A stretch of 64,000 nucleotides of DNA from JAVBMU01 sp031551755 (GTDB lineage Bacteria; Actinomycetota; Actinomycetes; Actinomycetales; Cellulomonadaceae): positions 47,925 to 111,924 of the forward strand of contig JAVBNE010000002.1 in NCBI GenBank assembly GCA_031551755.1, written 5' to 3'. The position numbers were made by a program, and so were the translations under genes. Below the pieces are notes generated by a model. The model saw only the letters and a list, made by a program, of their open reading frames with translations, searched no databases and had not been told where the DNA came from. Positions 32,650 to 44,387 of the stretch are shown in pieces (position 1 is the first letter of the stretch; the number at the start of each line of letters is the position of its first letter).

Positions 32650-35604
32650 GTGACCACCTCTGACGCGACTGACTGCGCGACGTCCTCCCAGAATCCGGCC
32701 GAGCCCGCCTACCGGTACACCCCCGCGCTCGCCCAGCGGATCGAGTCGAGGTGGCAGGACCAATGGGATGAACAGGGCACCTTCTGGGCCGCCAACCCGG
32801 CGGGCGACCTCGTCGATGCGCAGGGACGGCACGCCGACGGACGCAGTCCGTACTTCATCATGGACATGTTCCCGTACCCCTCGGGTGCCGGGCTGCATGT
32901 GGGGCACCCACTCGGCTACATCGCGACCGATGTGGTGGGGCGATTCCGGCGGATGTGCGGCGACAACGTGCTGCACACCCTGGGCTATGACGCCTTCGGC
33001 CTGCCCGCTGAGCAGTACGCCGTCCAGACCGGGCAGCACCCCCGGACGACGACCGAGGCGAATATCGTCACGATGAAGCGTCAGCTGCGGCGGCTGGGGC
33101 TGGCGCACGACTCCCGGCGGTCCTTCGCGACGATCGACCCCGAATACGTGCGGTGGACACAGTGGATCTTCCTGCAGATCTTCGACTCCTGGTACGACCC
33201 GGAGGCCGTGCGTCCTGATGGCGGCCGAGGCCGGGCGCGGCGGATCAGCGAGCTGGAAGCCGAATATGCCGCCGGCACCCGCGCCATCCCGGGAGAACCG
33301 GCCGGAACGGCGTGGGCCGACCTGGCTGCGGGGCGTCGCCGGGACATCGTCGACGCCCAGCGGCTGGCCTATGTGGACGAGTCGCCGGTCAATTGGGCGC
33401 CGGGACTCGGCACCGTGCTGGCCAATGAGGAAGTCACCGCCGAGGGTCGCTCGGAGCGTGGCAACTTCCCGGTCTTCACTCGTAACCTGCGGCAGTGGAA
33501 GATGCGGATCACGGCCTACGCCGATCGACTGGCCGACGATCTGCAGTTGATCGATTGGCCGGAGAAGGTCCAGTCGATGCAACGCAACTGGATCGGACGC
33601 AGCGACGGCGCCTACGTGCATTTCACCATCCTGGGGGACACGGACCGGGCCAATGACCTGGCCTCCACGGCCGGGGATGACATCACCGTGTTCACCACCC
33701 GGCCGGACACGTTGTTCGGCGCGACCTTCATGGTCGTCGCCCCCGAACACCCCCTGCTCGACGAGGTGCCGGCGGCCTGGCCGGACGGCACCCGCAGTTC
33801 CTGGACCGCCGGGCACAAGACGCCGGTCGAGGCCGTTGCCGCTTACCGGCGTGAGGCAGCTGCGAAGACCGCCGTCGAACGCCAGATGGATGCCGGTGCC
33901 AAGACGGGTGTGTTCTCCGGGCACCTGGCCGTCAACCCGGTCAACGGCGAATACATCCCGGTGTTCACGGCCGACTACGTCCTCATGGGTTACGGCACCG
34001 GCGCCATCATGGCAGTCCCGGGCGGTGATGACCGCGACTTCGCGTTCGCGCAGGCCTACGACCTGCCGGTGATCTACACCGTGCAGCCACCCGAGGGGCA
34101 TGAGGGCGCCTGGACGGGCGACGGTGAGATCGTCGGCTCGGCCAACAGCGAGATCTCACTGAACGGGCTGGGCGTCGAGGACGCCACGCACACCATCGTG
34201 GACTGGCTGGTTGCCAAGGGACTCGGGGAGGCGACCACCACATATCGGCTGCGCGACTGGCTGTTCAGCCGGCAGCGCTATTGGGGTGAGCCGTTCCCGA
34301 TCGTCTGGGACGACGACGACCACCCGCATGCCATTCCCGAGTCGATGCTGCCCGTGGACCTGCCCGACGTCCCCGACTTCGCGCCGCGCACCTTCGACCC
34401 GCAGGACGCCGACTCCTCACCGGAAGCGCCGCTGGGCCGCAACACCGACTGGGTGCGGGTGACTCTTGACCTGGGTGACGGACCCAAGGAGTACCGCCGC
34501 GATACCAACACGATGCCCAACTGGGCCGGGTCGTGCTGGTACTACCTGCGCTATCTCGACCCCGCCGAGTCGGCGCATGTCGTGGACCCGGAGACCGACC
34601 GTTATTGGCTCGGCCCGAAACACAACGCGACCAGCGGCCCGGCCGGTGGTGTGGACCTGTACGTGGGCGGCGTCGAGCATGCCGTGCTGCACCTGCTGTA
34701 CGCCCGGTTCTGGCACAAGGTGCTGTACGACCTGGGCCACGTGTCGAGCATCGAACCCTTCGGCAAGCTCTTCAACCAGGGTTACATCCAGGCATACGCC
34801 TACACCGATGACCGGGGTGCCTACGTGCCGGCCGCGGAGGTGACCGCGGAGGATGGCCCCGATGGCGAGCCTGTGTTCCGCTGGCAGGGCGAGGTCGTCA
34901 ACCGGGAGTACGGCAAGATCGGCAAATCGCTGAAGAACGCCGTCACCCCCGACGAGATGTACGAGTCTTACGGCGCGGACACGTTCCGGGTCTACGAGAT
35001 GTCGATGGGTCCGCTGGATCTGTCGCGACCGTGGGAGACCCGGGCCGTCGTCGGCGCCCAGCGGTTCCTGCAACGGCTGTGGCGCAACGTGATCTCGGAA
35101 GAGACCGGGCAGGTCACAGTCGTCGACGATCCCGCGGATGTGCCGACCCTGCGAGCAGTTCACCGGGCGATGGCCGACGTGCGTGCCGAGTACACGAATA
35201 TGCGTCCCAACACGGCGATCGCCAAGCTCATCACCCTGAACAACTACCTCACGGGCCTCGACCGGGTGCCGCGCGAAGCGATCGAGCCACTGGTGCTCAT
35301 GACGGCCCCGGTGGCGCCGCATATCGCCGAGGAACTGTGGCAGCGGCTCGGCCACGAAGACTCGCTGGCCTACGAGCCCTTCCCCGAGGCCGACCCGGTC
35401 TATCTGGTGGAGGACACCGTGACCTGCGTCGTGCAGGTCCAAGGGAAGGTGCGTGCCCGCCTGGAGGTCGCCCCGGATGTCTCCGAGGACGACCTGCGCG
35501 CGGCGGCGCTCGCGGAACCCAACGTGGTGCGGGCGCTCGACGGCCGGGCCGTGCGTACCGTCGTCGTGCGGGCGCCCAAGCTCGTCAACGTGGTGCCGGC
35601 CTGA
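32650..35604 (+). CDS. leuS: Leucyl-tRNA synthetase
   Basis: 984 residues, a class I synthetase. ATP-site HIGH motif as HVGH at residues 83-86 (PYPSGAGLHVGHPLGY), editing domain in the middle (TTRPDTLFGATFMVVAPEHPL), KMSKS-type loop as KIGKS near 757, then the anticodon-binding helical bundle and a C-terminal domain. It charges tRNA-Leu and edits mischarged Ile/Nva. It is longer than the E. coli enzyme (860 residues) because of inserts, including residues about 190-245 (GGRGRARRISELEAEYAAGTR) and 575-600, as usual in actinobacteria. GTG start. Confidence 0.97.
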   Translation: MTTSDATDCATSSQNPAEPAYRYTPALAQRIESRWQDQWDEQGTFWAANPAGDLVDAQGRHADGRSPYFIMDMFPYPSGAGLHVGHPLGYIATDVVGRFRRMCGDNVLHTLGYDAFGLPAEQYAVQTGQHPRTTTEANIVTMKRQLRRLGLAHDSRRSFATIDPEYVRWTQWIFLQIFDSWYDPEAVRPDGGRGRARRISELEAEYAAGTRAIPGEPAGTAWADLAAGRRRDIVDAQRLAYVDESPVNWAPGLGTVLANEEVTAEGRSERGNFPVFTRNLRQWKMRITAYADRLADDLQLIDWPEKVQSMQRNWIGRSDGAYVHFTILGDTDRANDLASTAGDDITVFTTRPDTLFGATFMVVAPEHPLLDEVPAAWPDGTRSSWTAGHKTPVEAVAAYRREAAAKTAVERQMDAGAKTGVFSGHLAVNPVNGEYIPVFTADYVLMGYGTGAIMAVPGGDDRDFAFAQAYDLPVIYTVQPPEGHEGAWTGDGEIVGSANSEISLNGLGVEDATHTIVDWLVAKGLGEATTTYRLRDWLFSRQRYWGEPFPIVWDDDDHPHAIPESMLPVDLPDVPDFAPRTFDPQDADSSPEAPLGRNTDWVRVTLDLGDGPKEYRRDTNTMPNWAGSCWYYLRYLDPAESAHVVDPETDRYWLGPKHNATSGPAGGVDLYVGGVEHAVLHLLYARFWHKVLYDLGHVSSIEPFGKLFNQGYIQAYAYTDDRGAYVPAAEVTAEDGPDGEPVFRWQGEVVNREYGKIGKSLKNAVTPDEMYESYGADTFRVYEMSMGPLDLSRPWETRAVVGAQRFLQRLWRNVISEETGQVTVVDDPADVPTLRAVHRAMADVRAEYTNMRPNTAIAKLITLNNYLTGLDRVPREAIEPLVLMTAPVAPHIAEELWQRLGHEDSLAYEPFPEADPVYLVEDTVTCVVQVQGKVRARLEVAPDVSEDDLRAAALAEPNVVRALDGRAVRTVVVRAPKLVNVVPA

Positions 35605-35613
35605 CGGATTGCA

Positions 35614-35633
35614 GGGGCGGGTCGTTCCGCCCT
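35614..35633. terminator. Weak hairpin between leuS and DUF853 gene
   Basis: GGGCGG-N6-CCGCCC between the convergent stops; short and without a U-run, so a weak candidate. Confidence 0.35.
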
Positions 35634-35658
35634 CGGTCCGGGGCGGGTAGGCACCGGG

Positions 35659-37552
<1,894 letters not shown>

Positions 37553-37554
<2 letters not shown>

Positions 37555-38428
37555 GACTTCCTATCCGTGCGTCCACGTCGTCACCGACTCGACGGCGTCA
37601 TTGGCCGTGCCCGCAGCGGCACCGTGGGCCGCGCGGCTGCATATTGTCCCTCTCCAGATCATCGTGGAGGATGTCACCTTCGCTGAAGGGCTGGACATCA
37701 CCCCGCTGGAAGTGGCCGACCTGTTGACGGCTGGCCAGCGACTGACGACATCGCAGCCGAGCCCGCGAGCCTTCCTCGAGACGTTCACGGCCGCCGAAGC
37801 GGCGGGGGCGACTGGAATCGTGTCTGTGCATCTGTCCGGCGAGTTGTCTGGCACGGTATCCGCGGCGGCGTTGGCCGCGGAACAAGTGGGGATACCGGTG
37901 CGGGTGGTCGATTCGCGCACCGTCGCGATGTCCCTGGGTTTCGCTGCGATGACCGCCGCTGAGACCGCTGCGGGGGGCGCGGATCTGGATGAGGTGGCGG
38001 CGCGAGCTCAGGAGGTGGCGGAGCCCAGCCGGGCGATCTTCATGGTGGATTCCCTCGATCACCTGCGGCGTGGTGGACGTCTCGGTGCCACGGCTGCCGC
38101 CCTGGGAACGGTCCTCGGTGTCCGGCCGCTGCTGGCCGTTCGAGGCGGCCGGATCGAGATCGTGCAGAAGGTGCGCACCCGCGCTGTGGCTGTCGACCGC
38201 CTGGTCGACGTGGCGGTCGAGTCCGCCGGGCGCCGACGCGAACCTGTACTTGCCGTGCACTTCCTGGGGTCGGATGTGCTGGCTCAGGAGGTCGCGGAAC
38301 GGCTCCGTGAACGTACTGGCGCCGAGGTTGGGGTCAGTCCGGTGAGTGCGGTGATCGGCGCACATGTGGGGCCGGGAGTACTCGGCATCATGATCGCGGA
38401 CCATGCGCCGGTGGTCCCCATCGACTGA
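37553..38428 (+). CDS. DegV-family fatty-acid-binding protein
   Basis: 291 residues: HVVTDSTASLAVPAAAPWAARLHIVPLQIIVEDVTFAEG at the start, TSQPSPRAFLETF, GIVSVHLSGELSGTVSAAALAA, VVDSRTVAMSLGFA, and LDHLRRGGRLGATAAALGTVLGVRPLLAVRGGRIEIVQKVRTRA, all classic DegV. In Firmicutes these are FakB proteins that present fatty acids to FakA kinase; no fakA is nearby. AAGGTGG lies 7 nt before the ATG, inside the divergent gene's coding sequence. Confidence 0.92.
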
Positions 38429-38506
38429 GCTCGTCCACAGGGATCGTTGACGGGCCTTCTTGCACAGGATCCCGTTGGTGGCACCTGAGTTTTCGGTACG
38501 GTTTCC

Positions 38507-38512
38507 TAGCGT
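38507..38512 (+). promoter_or_regulatory. -10 box TAGCGT of leaderless comEA
   Basis: TAGCGT ends 6 nt before the ATG at 38519. Confidence 0.5.
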
Positions 38513-38518
38513 CGCACC

Positions 38519-39415
38519 ATGACCTTCGACGACGGTGCCGCGCGCAGCCGGCTGACTCGCATTGCCCAGAGTGGGCAGGAGGCGGAAGCCAACGACGGGC
38601 ATTTGCTCCACGACCGGGCGCTGGCGCGGGTCGGGGCCGCCTATGGGACTGCCTACGGACACCCGACCGCCGGTGCCGGCTACCAGGAGCCGCCTGCCGG
38701 TCGGCGCCGATGGGCGTTGTCAGCCCGCACCGTCACCGTGGCCGGCGTGGTGCTGATCCTGCTGGCTGTCGTCGTGGCTCTCGGTGCTCTGCGCTCGGCT
38801 AGGACCCCGGATCTCACCGTGAGCCGGCCTTTCGGCGGTTCGACCGCCACTGCGTCTGCGGCGGGCGCAGGGACGCCAACTGCCGGGAGCGCCGAGGCCC
38901 CCACCGGGTCCGCGGCGACCGGGGCTTCGACTGGCGCTCAGGTGGGTGCCGCATCATCGGGCGGCGCTCAGGTGGTTGTCCATGTGGTGGGTCAGGTGAA
39001 CCATGCGGGCCTGGTGACCTTGCCCGTCGGCGCGCGTGTTGCGGACGCCCTCACGGCCGCCGGTGGACCGACACCCACCGCCGATACCGCCGCGCTCAAC
39101 CTGGCCCGTCCGGTCACTGACGGGGAGCAGATCGTCGTGCCGAAGCCGGGGGAGTCGCCGGTAGCCGTGGCAGGCGGCGCTGGATCTACCGGTGGCGTGG
39201 CGAGTGGTGCCGGTGGTGCGGGTGCGTTGGTTGACCTCAATGCCGCCGATGCCGCCGCTTTGGATGCCCTGCCTGGGATCGGCCCGGTGCTGGCCGAGCG
39301 CATCGTGGCGTGGCGTGCCGAACACGGGAGGTTCACGGATGTGGCCGAGCTCGGTGAGGTGAGTGGTATCGGTTCGGCGGTTCTGGAGAAGCTCCGCGAC
39401 CGCGTGCGGGTATGA
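38519..39415 (+). CDS. comEA: ComEA-type DNA-binding competence protein
   Basis: 298 residues: cytoplasmic N-terminus of about 75, one membrane helix (TVAGVVLILLAVVVALGAL), a Ser/Thr/Ala/Gly-rich stalk, an SLBB domain (VVVHVVGQVNHAGLVTLPVGARVADALTAAGG, about 152-210), a Gly-rich linker, and a C-terminal double helix-hairpin-helix (LNAADAAALDALPGIGPVLAERIVAWRAEHGRFTDVAELGEVSGIG). It would bind double-stranded DNA outside the membrane and hand it to ComEC. Its stop overlaps the comEC start (ATGA). Confidence 0.95.
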   Translation: MTFDDGAARSRLTRIAQSGQEAEANDGHLLHDRALARVGAAYGTAYGHPTAGAGYQEPPAGRRRWALSARTVTVAGVVLILLAVVVALGALRSARTPDLTVSRPFGGSTATASAAGAGTPTAGSAEAPTGSAATGASTGAQVGAASSGGAQVVVHVVGQVNHAGLVTLPVGARVADALTAAGGPTPTADTAALNLARPVTDGEQIVVPKPGESPVAVAGGAGSTGGVASGAGGAGALVDLNAADAAALDALPGIGPVLAERIVAWRAEHGRFTDVAELGEVSGIGSAVLEKLRDRVRV

Positions 39416-41952
39416 GCGACTTCCGGTTGGTGCCGGCGGCTGTGGTCGCGTGGGCGCTCGCCTGGGGGGCGGTTGCGCTTCCCGCACGTGTCGCGTTCGG
39501 CGGTGTGGCGATCGGGGTCGCGGTGGTCGGCGCGGGTACGTGCTGGTGTGTTGTGCGGCGTCCGCGACGGACCCCGGGAGCACTGCGAGCCGACGGGGGT
39601 GGCGAGTCGACCCACGTCGTGCCAGCAGCCTCGAAGGTGCCCACGGCGGCGCTCGGGGTGGTGCTCGTGGCTGCGGTGGGGGCAGGGGTGCTGCTTTCTG
39701 CCGGAGCCGACCGGGCCGGTAGCGCACCGCTGCGTGCCCTGGCTTCGGACCACGCCGCAGTGGCCCTTCGAGGCCAGGTCGCGTCCGCCGTCGTCCCGGT
39801 GCGCAACCACTTCACCGGTACCGTCGATCAGTATCGGGTCACGCTGACCGGTCAGCAGGTAAGAGGTCGTGGGGTCACCCAGGCGGCGGCCGGGCAGGTG
39901 GTGGTGACCGGTGACAGCCGCTGGGCCAATGTTCGTTACGGGGGCGTGGTGGAGGTGGATGGCCGACTGGCGCAACGCGGACTCGACCTCGTGCTGCAGG
40001 CGACGTCAGGCCCGGTCGAGATCCGCGGACCGGCGGCGTTTCTGAGGGTGATCGAGTCGATGCGGGCGGGCCTGCTGGATGCATCTGAAGGACTGTCCGG
40101 CCAGGCGCGTGGGCTCGTTCCCGGCTTGGCGATCGGCGACACATCAAGGCTGGAAGACGGCCTGAGCGATGACCTGAAAACGACTTCCCTGACACACATC
40201 ACCGCTGTCTCCGGTGGGCACTTCGTCATCATCGTGGCCGTCATGGTGGCGTTGTGTGGCTGGCTGCGGGTTCCCGCCCCGGTGCGCATCTTCGCAATGG
40301 CCATGACCATGGCCGGTTTCGTCGTGCTGGTCCACCCGCAACCGAGTGTGTTGCGCGCCGCCGCGATGGGGGGCGTCGGGCTGGTGGCGCTGGCCTTGCG
40401 ACGGCCCGCTCGGGGGCTGCCCGCATTGGCGGCGTCGGTGGTCGTGCTGCTTATCATCGACCCAGGGTTGGCTCGCGAATACGGCTTCGTTCTGTCGGTG
40501 GCGGCCACGGCCGGGCTTGTTCTCGTCGCTCGGCCGATGGCGGCCCGTCTGGCACCGTGGACCGGCCGTACCGCGGCCCATGCCATGGCCATTCCGTTCG
40601 CCGCCCAGCTGGCCTGTGGGCCGATCCTCGTCCTGCTCGACCCTGGCATCGGCCTGTATGCGGTTCCGGCGAACCTGCTTGCTGCCCCTGCCCTGGGTCC
40701 GGCGACCGTCCTAGGCGTCGCGGCTGCACTCATCTCCCCTTGGTGGGCGGGTGGTGCGCACGTACTCGCGTGGGTGGCCGGCCTTTTCACATGGTGGATC
40801 GCGGCGGTGGCACAGTGGTTCGCCGGGCTCCCCGGTGCGCGGATTCCATGGTTGAGCGGTGTGGGTGGCGCGGTGTTGCTGGCCGCGATCACGGTCGCTG
40901 TGCCGCTCGCGATCAGGTACGCCTGGCCGGGCCTGGCGTCCCCAGAATCGGGGATAGTCGCCGGTCAGCCGCAGTTGTTGAGGGCGCTGCGCGTGGTCGT
41001 GACGTCGGTGAAGGGCCGGCGCGCGATGGCCGCTGTAGGGATCGTGAGTGCCGTGGTGGCCGCCTGGCTTGTCGGCTCGGTCTGGACCCGCCGGGACGTG
41101 GCACCGGATTGGGCGGTGGCCGCGTGCGACGTCGGCCAAGGAGACGCGCTGGTCGTGCGCACCGGTCGGCGGTCCGCCATCGTGATCGACACCGGCCCCG
41201 AGGGCGAGGCCGCCGCAGGGTGTTTGAGGGGGTTGGGCGTGGAGCACATCGACCTTCTCGTGCTGACCCACTTCCACGCGGACCATGTGGGGGGCACGAC
41301 GGCCGTGCTGCATTCGGTGACAGTCGAGGCCGCCCTCGTGACCGGACTCGCCGAACCCGCCGAACAAGCCGATCGAACGTTGCAGGCGCTGGCGGCGAAG
41401 GGCGTGCCGGTCGAGGTCGCACACAGCGGCGACACGGGCACCGTCGGAGGCGGTGAGGCCGGTGGCGAAGTGGGCGCCGTTGGCAAAGTGGCACTTTGGA
41501 CCGTCCTTCAGGCCGCCCCCACTACCAGCGCTGGGATCATCGGCGCCGCCGGTGCGCTAACGGCCAGCGCCGCGGACTCCGACGGCTCGGTCGCGAATGA
41601 GGCCAGTATCGCTCTGCTCATCGAGGTCGACGGGCTGCGAGTGGTGTCCCTCGGCGACCTGGAGGAGGCCGGTCAAGACCGGTTGGCAGGGGCCGTCGGT
41701 GACGGCCTGGAACCTGTCGACGTCGTCAAGATGGCCCATCATGGCTCGGCGTCGCAGTCGGAGCGCCTCGCCGAGGTACTGCGCCCGGTCGTTGCCGTCG
41801 TCGGGGTGGGGGAGAACACCTACGGGCACCCGACCAAGACTGCGATCTCGCTCTACGAAGGGCTCGGTGCCACCGTCCTGCGAACCGACGAATGCGGTAC
41901 CTTCGCGATCTCCAACCACCCGGACGGCCTTTCGGTGCAGGGCTGTCACTGA
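39412..41952 (+). CDS. comEC: ComEC-type DNA-uptake channel with metallo-beta-lactamase domain
   Basis: 846 residues: N-terminal membrane helices and a small beta domain (about 100-210), the competence domain with many helices (DLKTTSLTHITAVSGGHFVIIVAVMVALCGW is the conserved SG(x)H region), and a C-terminal metallo-beta-lactamase-like domain (CDVGQGDALVVRTGRRSAIVIDTGPEG, LTHFHADHVGGT, KMAHHGSASQSER, GENTYGHPT). It carries one DNA strand through the membrane; the metallo domain may degrade the other. Other competence genes are not in the window. The Gly/Ala-rich insert near 680-730 is not family-typical. Confidence 0.95.
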   Translation: MSDFRLVPAAVVAWALAWGAVALPARVAFGGVAIGVAVVGAGTCWCVVRRPRRTPGALRADGGGESTHVVPAASKVPTAALGVVLVAAVGAGVLLSAGADRAGSAPLRALASDHAAVALRGQVASAVVPVRNHFTGTVDQYRVTLTGQQVRGRGVTQAAAGQVVVTGDSRWANVRYGGVVEVDGRLAQRGLDLVLQATSGPVEIRGPAAFLRVIESMRAGLLDASEGLSGQARGLVPGLAIGDTSRLEDGLSDDLKTTSLTHITAVSGGHFVIIVAVMVALCGWLRVPAPVRIFAMAMTMAGFVVLVHPQPSVLRAAAMGGVGLVALALRRPARGLPALAASVVVLLIIDPGLAREYGFVLSVAATAGLVLVARPMAARLAPWTGRTAAHAMAIPFAAQLACGPILVLLDPGIGLYAVPANLLAAPALGPATVLGVAAALISPWWAGGAHVLAWVAGLFTWWIAAVAQWFAGLPGARIPWLSGVGGAVLLAAITVAVPLAIRYAWPGLASPESGIVAGQPQLLRALRVVVTSVKGRRAMAAVGIVSAVVAAWLVGSVWTRRDVAPDWAVAACDVGQGDALVVRTGRRSAIVIDTGPEGEAAAGCLRGLGVEHIDLLVLTHFHADHVGGTTAVLHSVTVEAALVTGLAEPAEQADRTLQALAAKGVPVEVAHSGDTGTVGGGEAGGEVGAVGKVALWTVLQAAPTTSAGIIGAAGALTASAADSDGSVANEASIALLIEVDGLRVVSLGDLEEAGQDRLAGAVGDGLEPVDVVKMAHHGSASQSERLAEVLRPVVAVVGVGENTYGHPTKTAISLYEGLGATVLRTDECGTFAISNHPDGLSVQGCH

Positions 41953-42031
41953 CCGTGGTGCCGACCGGGCCAAGCGGCGCCGCGCTTTGGCTGGAGGACC
42001 GGCTGTCACCTGGGCGTGGGACCCTTATCCC

Positions 42032-43021
42032 ATGGCGACCGCTCGGAGCACAGCTCGTTCGTGGGACGGCGAGACTCCCGCCCCGGTCATGTTGGTCCAA
42101 GGCCCCGAATCGTTGCTCGCCGAGCGGGCAGTCGAGCAGATCATCGACGCGGTACGTGACCGCGATCCAGATGTCGAGCGGGCCGATGTCGAAGGCTCCA
42201 CCTATCAATCCGGCATGCTGTCCGTGCTGGTCAGTCCGTCGCTGTTCGGGGAAGCGAAAGTCGTGGTCATCGCCGGTGCAGAGTCCGCCACCGATGCGCT
42301 GATCGTTGACGTCATCGACCACCTCCCGCAGGCCGACCCCACGGCCACCGTCGTGGTCGTGCACTCCGGTGGTCCGCGCGGCAAGAAGATGCTCGATGCG
42401 ATCCGGTCGAGCGGTGCCCCCGTCGTCACCGTGGATGCGATCAAGAAGGACGCGGACAAGGCGACCTTCGTCACCGGGGAGTTCCGCCGTGCGCGGCGGC
42501 GCATCGACGCCGGCGGTGTCCGGGCCCTGGTCGAGGCGCTCGGGAACGACCTCCGCGAACTTGCGGCCGCCTGCGCCCAGCTCATTGCGGATACCGATGG
42601 CACGGTCAGCGCTGACGTCGTGGATCGGTACTACGGCGGGCGGGTCGAGGCGACGGGGTTCCGGGTCGCGGACTCGGCGGCCACCGGTCAGGCAGGTCCA
42701 GCTGTCGCACTGTTGCGGCATGCCCTGGCCACGGGTGCGGACCCGGTCTTGATCGTGGCGGCGCTCGCGATGAAGGTCCGCGGATTGGCCAAGGTCGCGG
42801 CGTCACGCGGCCGCGGCAGCGCCTCAGCCAGTGAGCTGGGGATGGCGCCGTGGCAGATCGACCGGGCGCGGCGCGAGCTGGCCGGTTGGACCCCGGAGGG
42901 GCTTGCCACTGCCATCACGGCGGTCGCCGATGCCGATGCCGAGGTCAAAGGCGGCGGGCGTGACCCGGTCTTCGCGGTGGAGCGTGCGGTCCTGACGATC
43001 GCCTCCGCTCACGGGCGGTAA
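42032..43021 (+). CDS. holA: DNA polymerase III delta subunit
   Basis: About 329 residues. PAPVMLVQGPESLLAERAVEQIIDAV at the start, SLFGEAKVVVIAGAE, VVVVHSGGPRGKKMLDAI, GVRALVEALGNDLRELAAACAQLIAD, and a C-terminal collar domain with LLRHALATGADPVLIVAALAMKVRGLAKVAA. It is part of the clamp loader that opens the beta sliding clamp. The frame is open from 41597 inside comEC; ATG 42032 matches the family start. Its neighbours comEC and rpsT are the usual actinobacterial ones. Confidence 0.93.
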   Translation: MATARSTARSWDGETPAPVMLVQGPESLLAERAVEQIIDAVRDRDPDVERADVEGSTYQSGMLSVLVSPSLFGEAKVVVIAGAESATDALIVDVIDHLPQADPTATVVVVHSGGPRGKKMLDAIRSSGAPVVTVDAIKKDADKATFVTGEFRRARRRIDAGGVRALVEALGNDLRELAAACAQLIADTDGTVSADVVDRYYGGRVEATGFRVADSAATGQAGPAVALLRHALATGADPVLIVAALAMKVRGLAKVAASRGRGSASASELGMAPWQIDRARRELAGWTPEGLATAITAVADADAEVKGGGRDPVFAVERAVLTIASAHGR

Positions 43022-43127
43022 ACAGGCGCTTCGCGACGGCTGCCCATGCAGGGCGTGTGCCTCACCCACTCGACCCGGTCAGCTCTGCACGCGCACCCAA
43101 GTCCGCGTCATCCGGCCGCAAGCACGC

Positions 43128-43163
43128 CGAAGGGGCCGCGACCCACGGGTCGCGGCCCCTTCG
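43128..43163. terminator. Strong bidirectional terminator between holA and rpsT
   Basis: A perfect 17-bp inverted repeat (CGAAGGGGCCGCGACCC and its complement) with a 2-nt nominal loop, between the convergent holA and rpsT genes. No long U-run, as is common in high-G+C actinobacteria. Confidence 0.85.
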
Positions 43164-43200
43164 AAGACCTCACCACGCGCCACGTAGGCGCGTAGCGCCA

Positions 43201-43461
43201 TCAGAGCGCGTTGACCGCCTTGGCGATCGCCGACTTGCGGTTGGCGGCCTGGTTGGCGTGGATGACGCCCTTCGAGACTGCCTTGTCGAGCTTGCGCGAG
43301 GCAGCGGCGAGAGCGACGGTTGCTTTTTCCTTGTCGCCGGCCGCGATGGCCTCACGAACGCGACGCACGTATGTCTTCAGCTCGGACTTGACTGCCTTGT
43401 TGCGTAGGCGAGCCTTCTCGTTCGTGCGAATGCGCTTGATCTGGGACTTGATGTTGGCCAC
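43201..43461 (-). CDS. rpsT: 30S ribosomal protein S20
   Basis: 86 residues, basic and helical: MANIKSQIKRIRTNEKARLR, then KTYVRRVREAIAAGDKEKATVALAAASRKLDKAVSKGVIHANQAANRKSAIAKAVNAL. It binds the 5' domain of 16S rRNA. GTG start at 43461; an open frame upstream to 43599 is not part of the protein. It ends 37 bp from the shared terminator. Confidence 0.96.
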   Translation of the reverse strand: MANIKSQIKRIRTNEKARLRNKAVKSELKTYVRRVREAIAAGDKEKATVALAAASRKLDKAVSKGVIHANQAANRKSAIAKAVNAL

Positions 43462-43613
43462 GTGTGGACTTTCTGGTGTGTTCGCCGAAGCGATCGAATA
43501 GGTCGAAGAGGGCGGTCCCAGCTCCGGGACTGGGGTGGGGAACCCGTGGAGAGGAGCCGAGACGGTGCCCGCCGACCTGGGCGGACACGCAACCAACAAG
43601 TCTACCAGAGTGC

Positions 43614-44213
43614 CTACCGATGGGCAGCGATACCTCGGATGACCTGGTCGAAGGTGGCCCGGTCCAGGACGGCGCCTTCACGACGCACCGAGTGGGCGTC
43701 CACCTGGATCACCCGATCCAGCCGGATCTCGCTCTCGCGGCCCTTCGGGTCCCACGCCCCAGTGCCGATGTCGATCCAGTAGCGCCCGTGCCGTTCCTCG
43801 GTGGTGCGGTTCCGGCTGTGGTCCTTGCTCGTGAGCATCACCGCGAGCAGGAGTGCCCCCTCCCGGCCCACGATCAACACCGGCCGGTCCTTACCCTGGG
43901 TGTAGTCCTCCTCATAGGGGACCCAGGTCCACACGATCTCGCCGGGGTCGGCATCGCCGTCGAGGTCCGGGGCGTATTCGGCGTGGACCGCACCTACGAA
44001 GTCGCCTGCATAACCGGTCGCGACGCGACCTGGGGCGGTCGGGGTCCCGCCGGATTGTGCCTTCCGGGTACTCGTGGCCCGCGTTCCGGAATCCGGATGA
44101 GTCGATCTTCCACTGGTCCGGACCGTAGTCGTCGAGGTCGTGGAGTCCGTCGAAGTCGACGTGAGGAGCTTCGCGAGGAAGCGCAGGACGCGGGTTACTT
44201 GGGGGTTGGCCAC
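43614..44213 (-). CDS. PemK/MazF-like protein
   Basis: 199 residues. The N-terminal 60 are Ser/Thr/Arg-rich and low in complexity. The rest is a PemK/MazF-like beta domain: GEIVWTWVPYEEDYTQGKDRPVLIVGREGALLLAVMLTSKDHSRNRTTEE, then WIDIGTGAWDPKGRESEIRLDRVIQVD. True MazF enzymes cut mRNA. No antitoxin gene lies beside it, and proteins of this kind are often found next to lepA in actinobacteria, so it may be a domesticated, non-toxic form. GTG start at 44213. Confidence 0.8.
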   Translation of the reverse strand: MANPQVTRVLRFLAKLLTSTSTDSTTSTTTVRTSGRSTHPDSGTRATSTRKAQSGGTPTAPGRVATGYAGDFVGAVHAEYAPDLDGDADPGEIVWTWVPYEEDYTQGKDRPVLIVGREGALLLAVMLTSKDHSRNRTTEERHGRYWIDIGTGAWDPKGRESEIRLDRVIQVDAHSVRREGAVLDRATFDQVIRGIAAHR

Positions 44214-44387
44214 AGCCGCAAATCGTATCGCTCAGCGGTGCGGGTCCCGCACCAATCGGCGCGTACGGCCGCGCCGTCTGCCGCACACGTCACGTCAGTC
44301 TCTGCATGGGACAATGGCGTGTCCTGCCGTGGCCGTAAATCCCGGCCGAGCGCGATCCACCGCACGTCACCCAGGAGCGCATTACCG

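Noticed and set aside
32461..34101. A 546-codon minus-strand frame opposite leuS
   Set aside because: The plus strand codes for a complete leucyl-tRNA synthetase; the opposite frame has no recognisable protein features.
43022..43127. Possible tRNA or small RNA between holA and rpsT
   Set aside because: No cloverleaf pairing or TPsiC-type sequence was found; the only structure is the terminator that follows.
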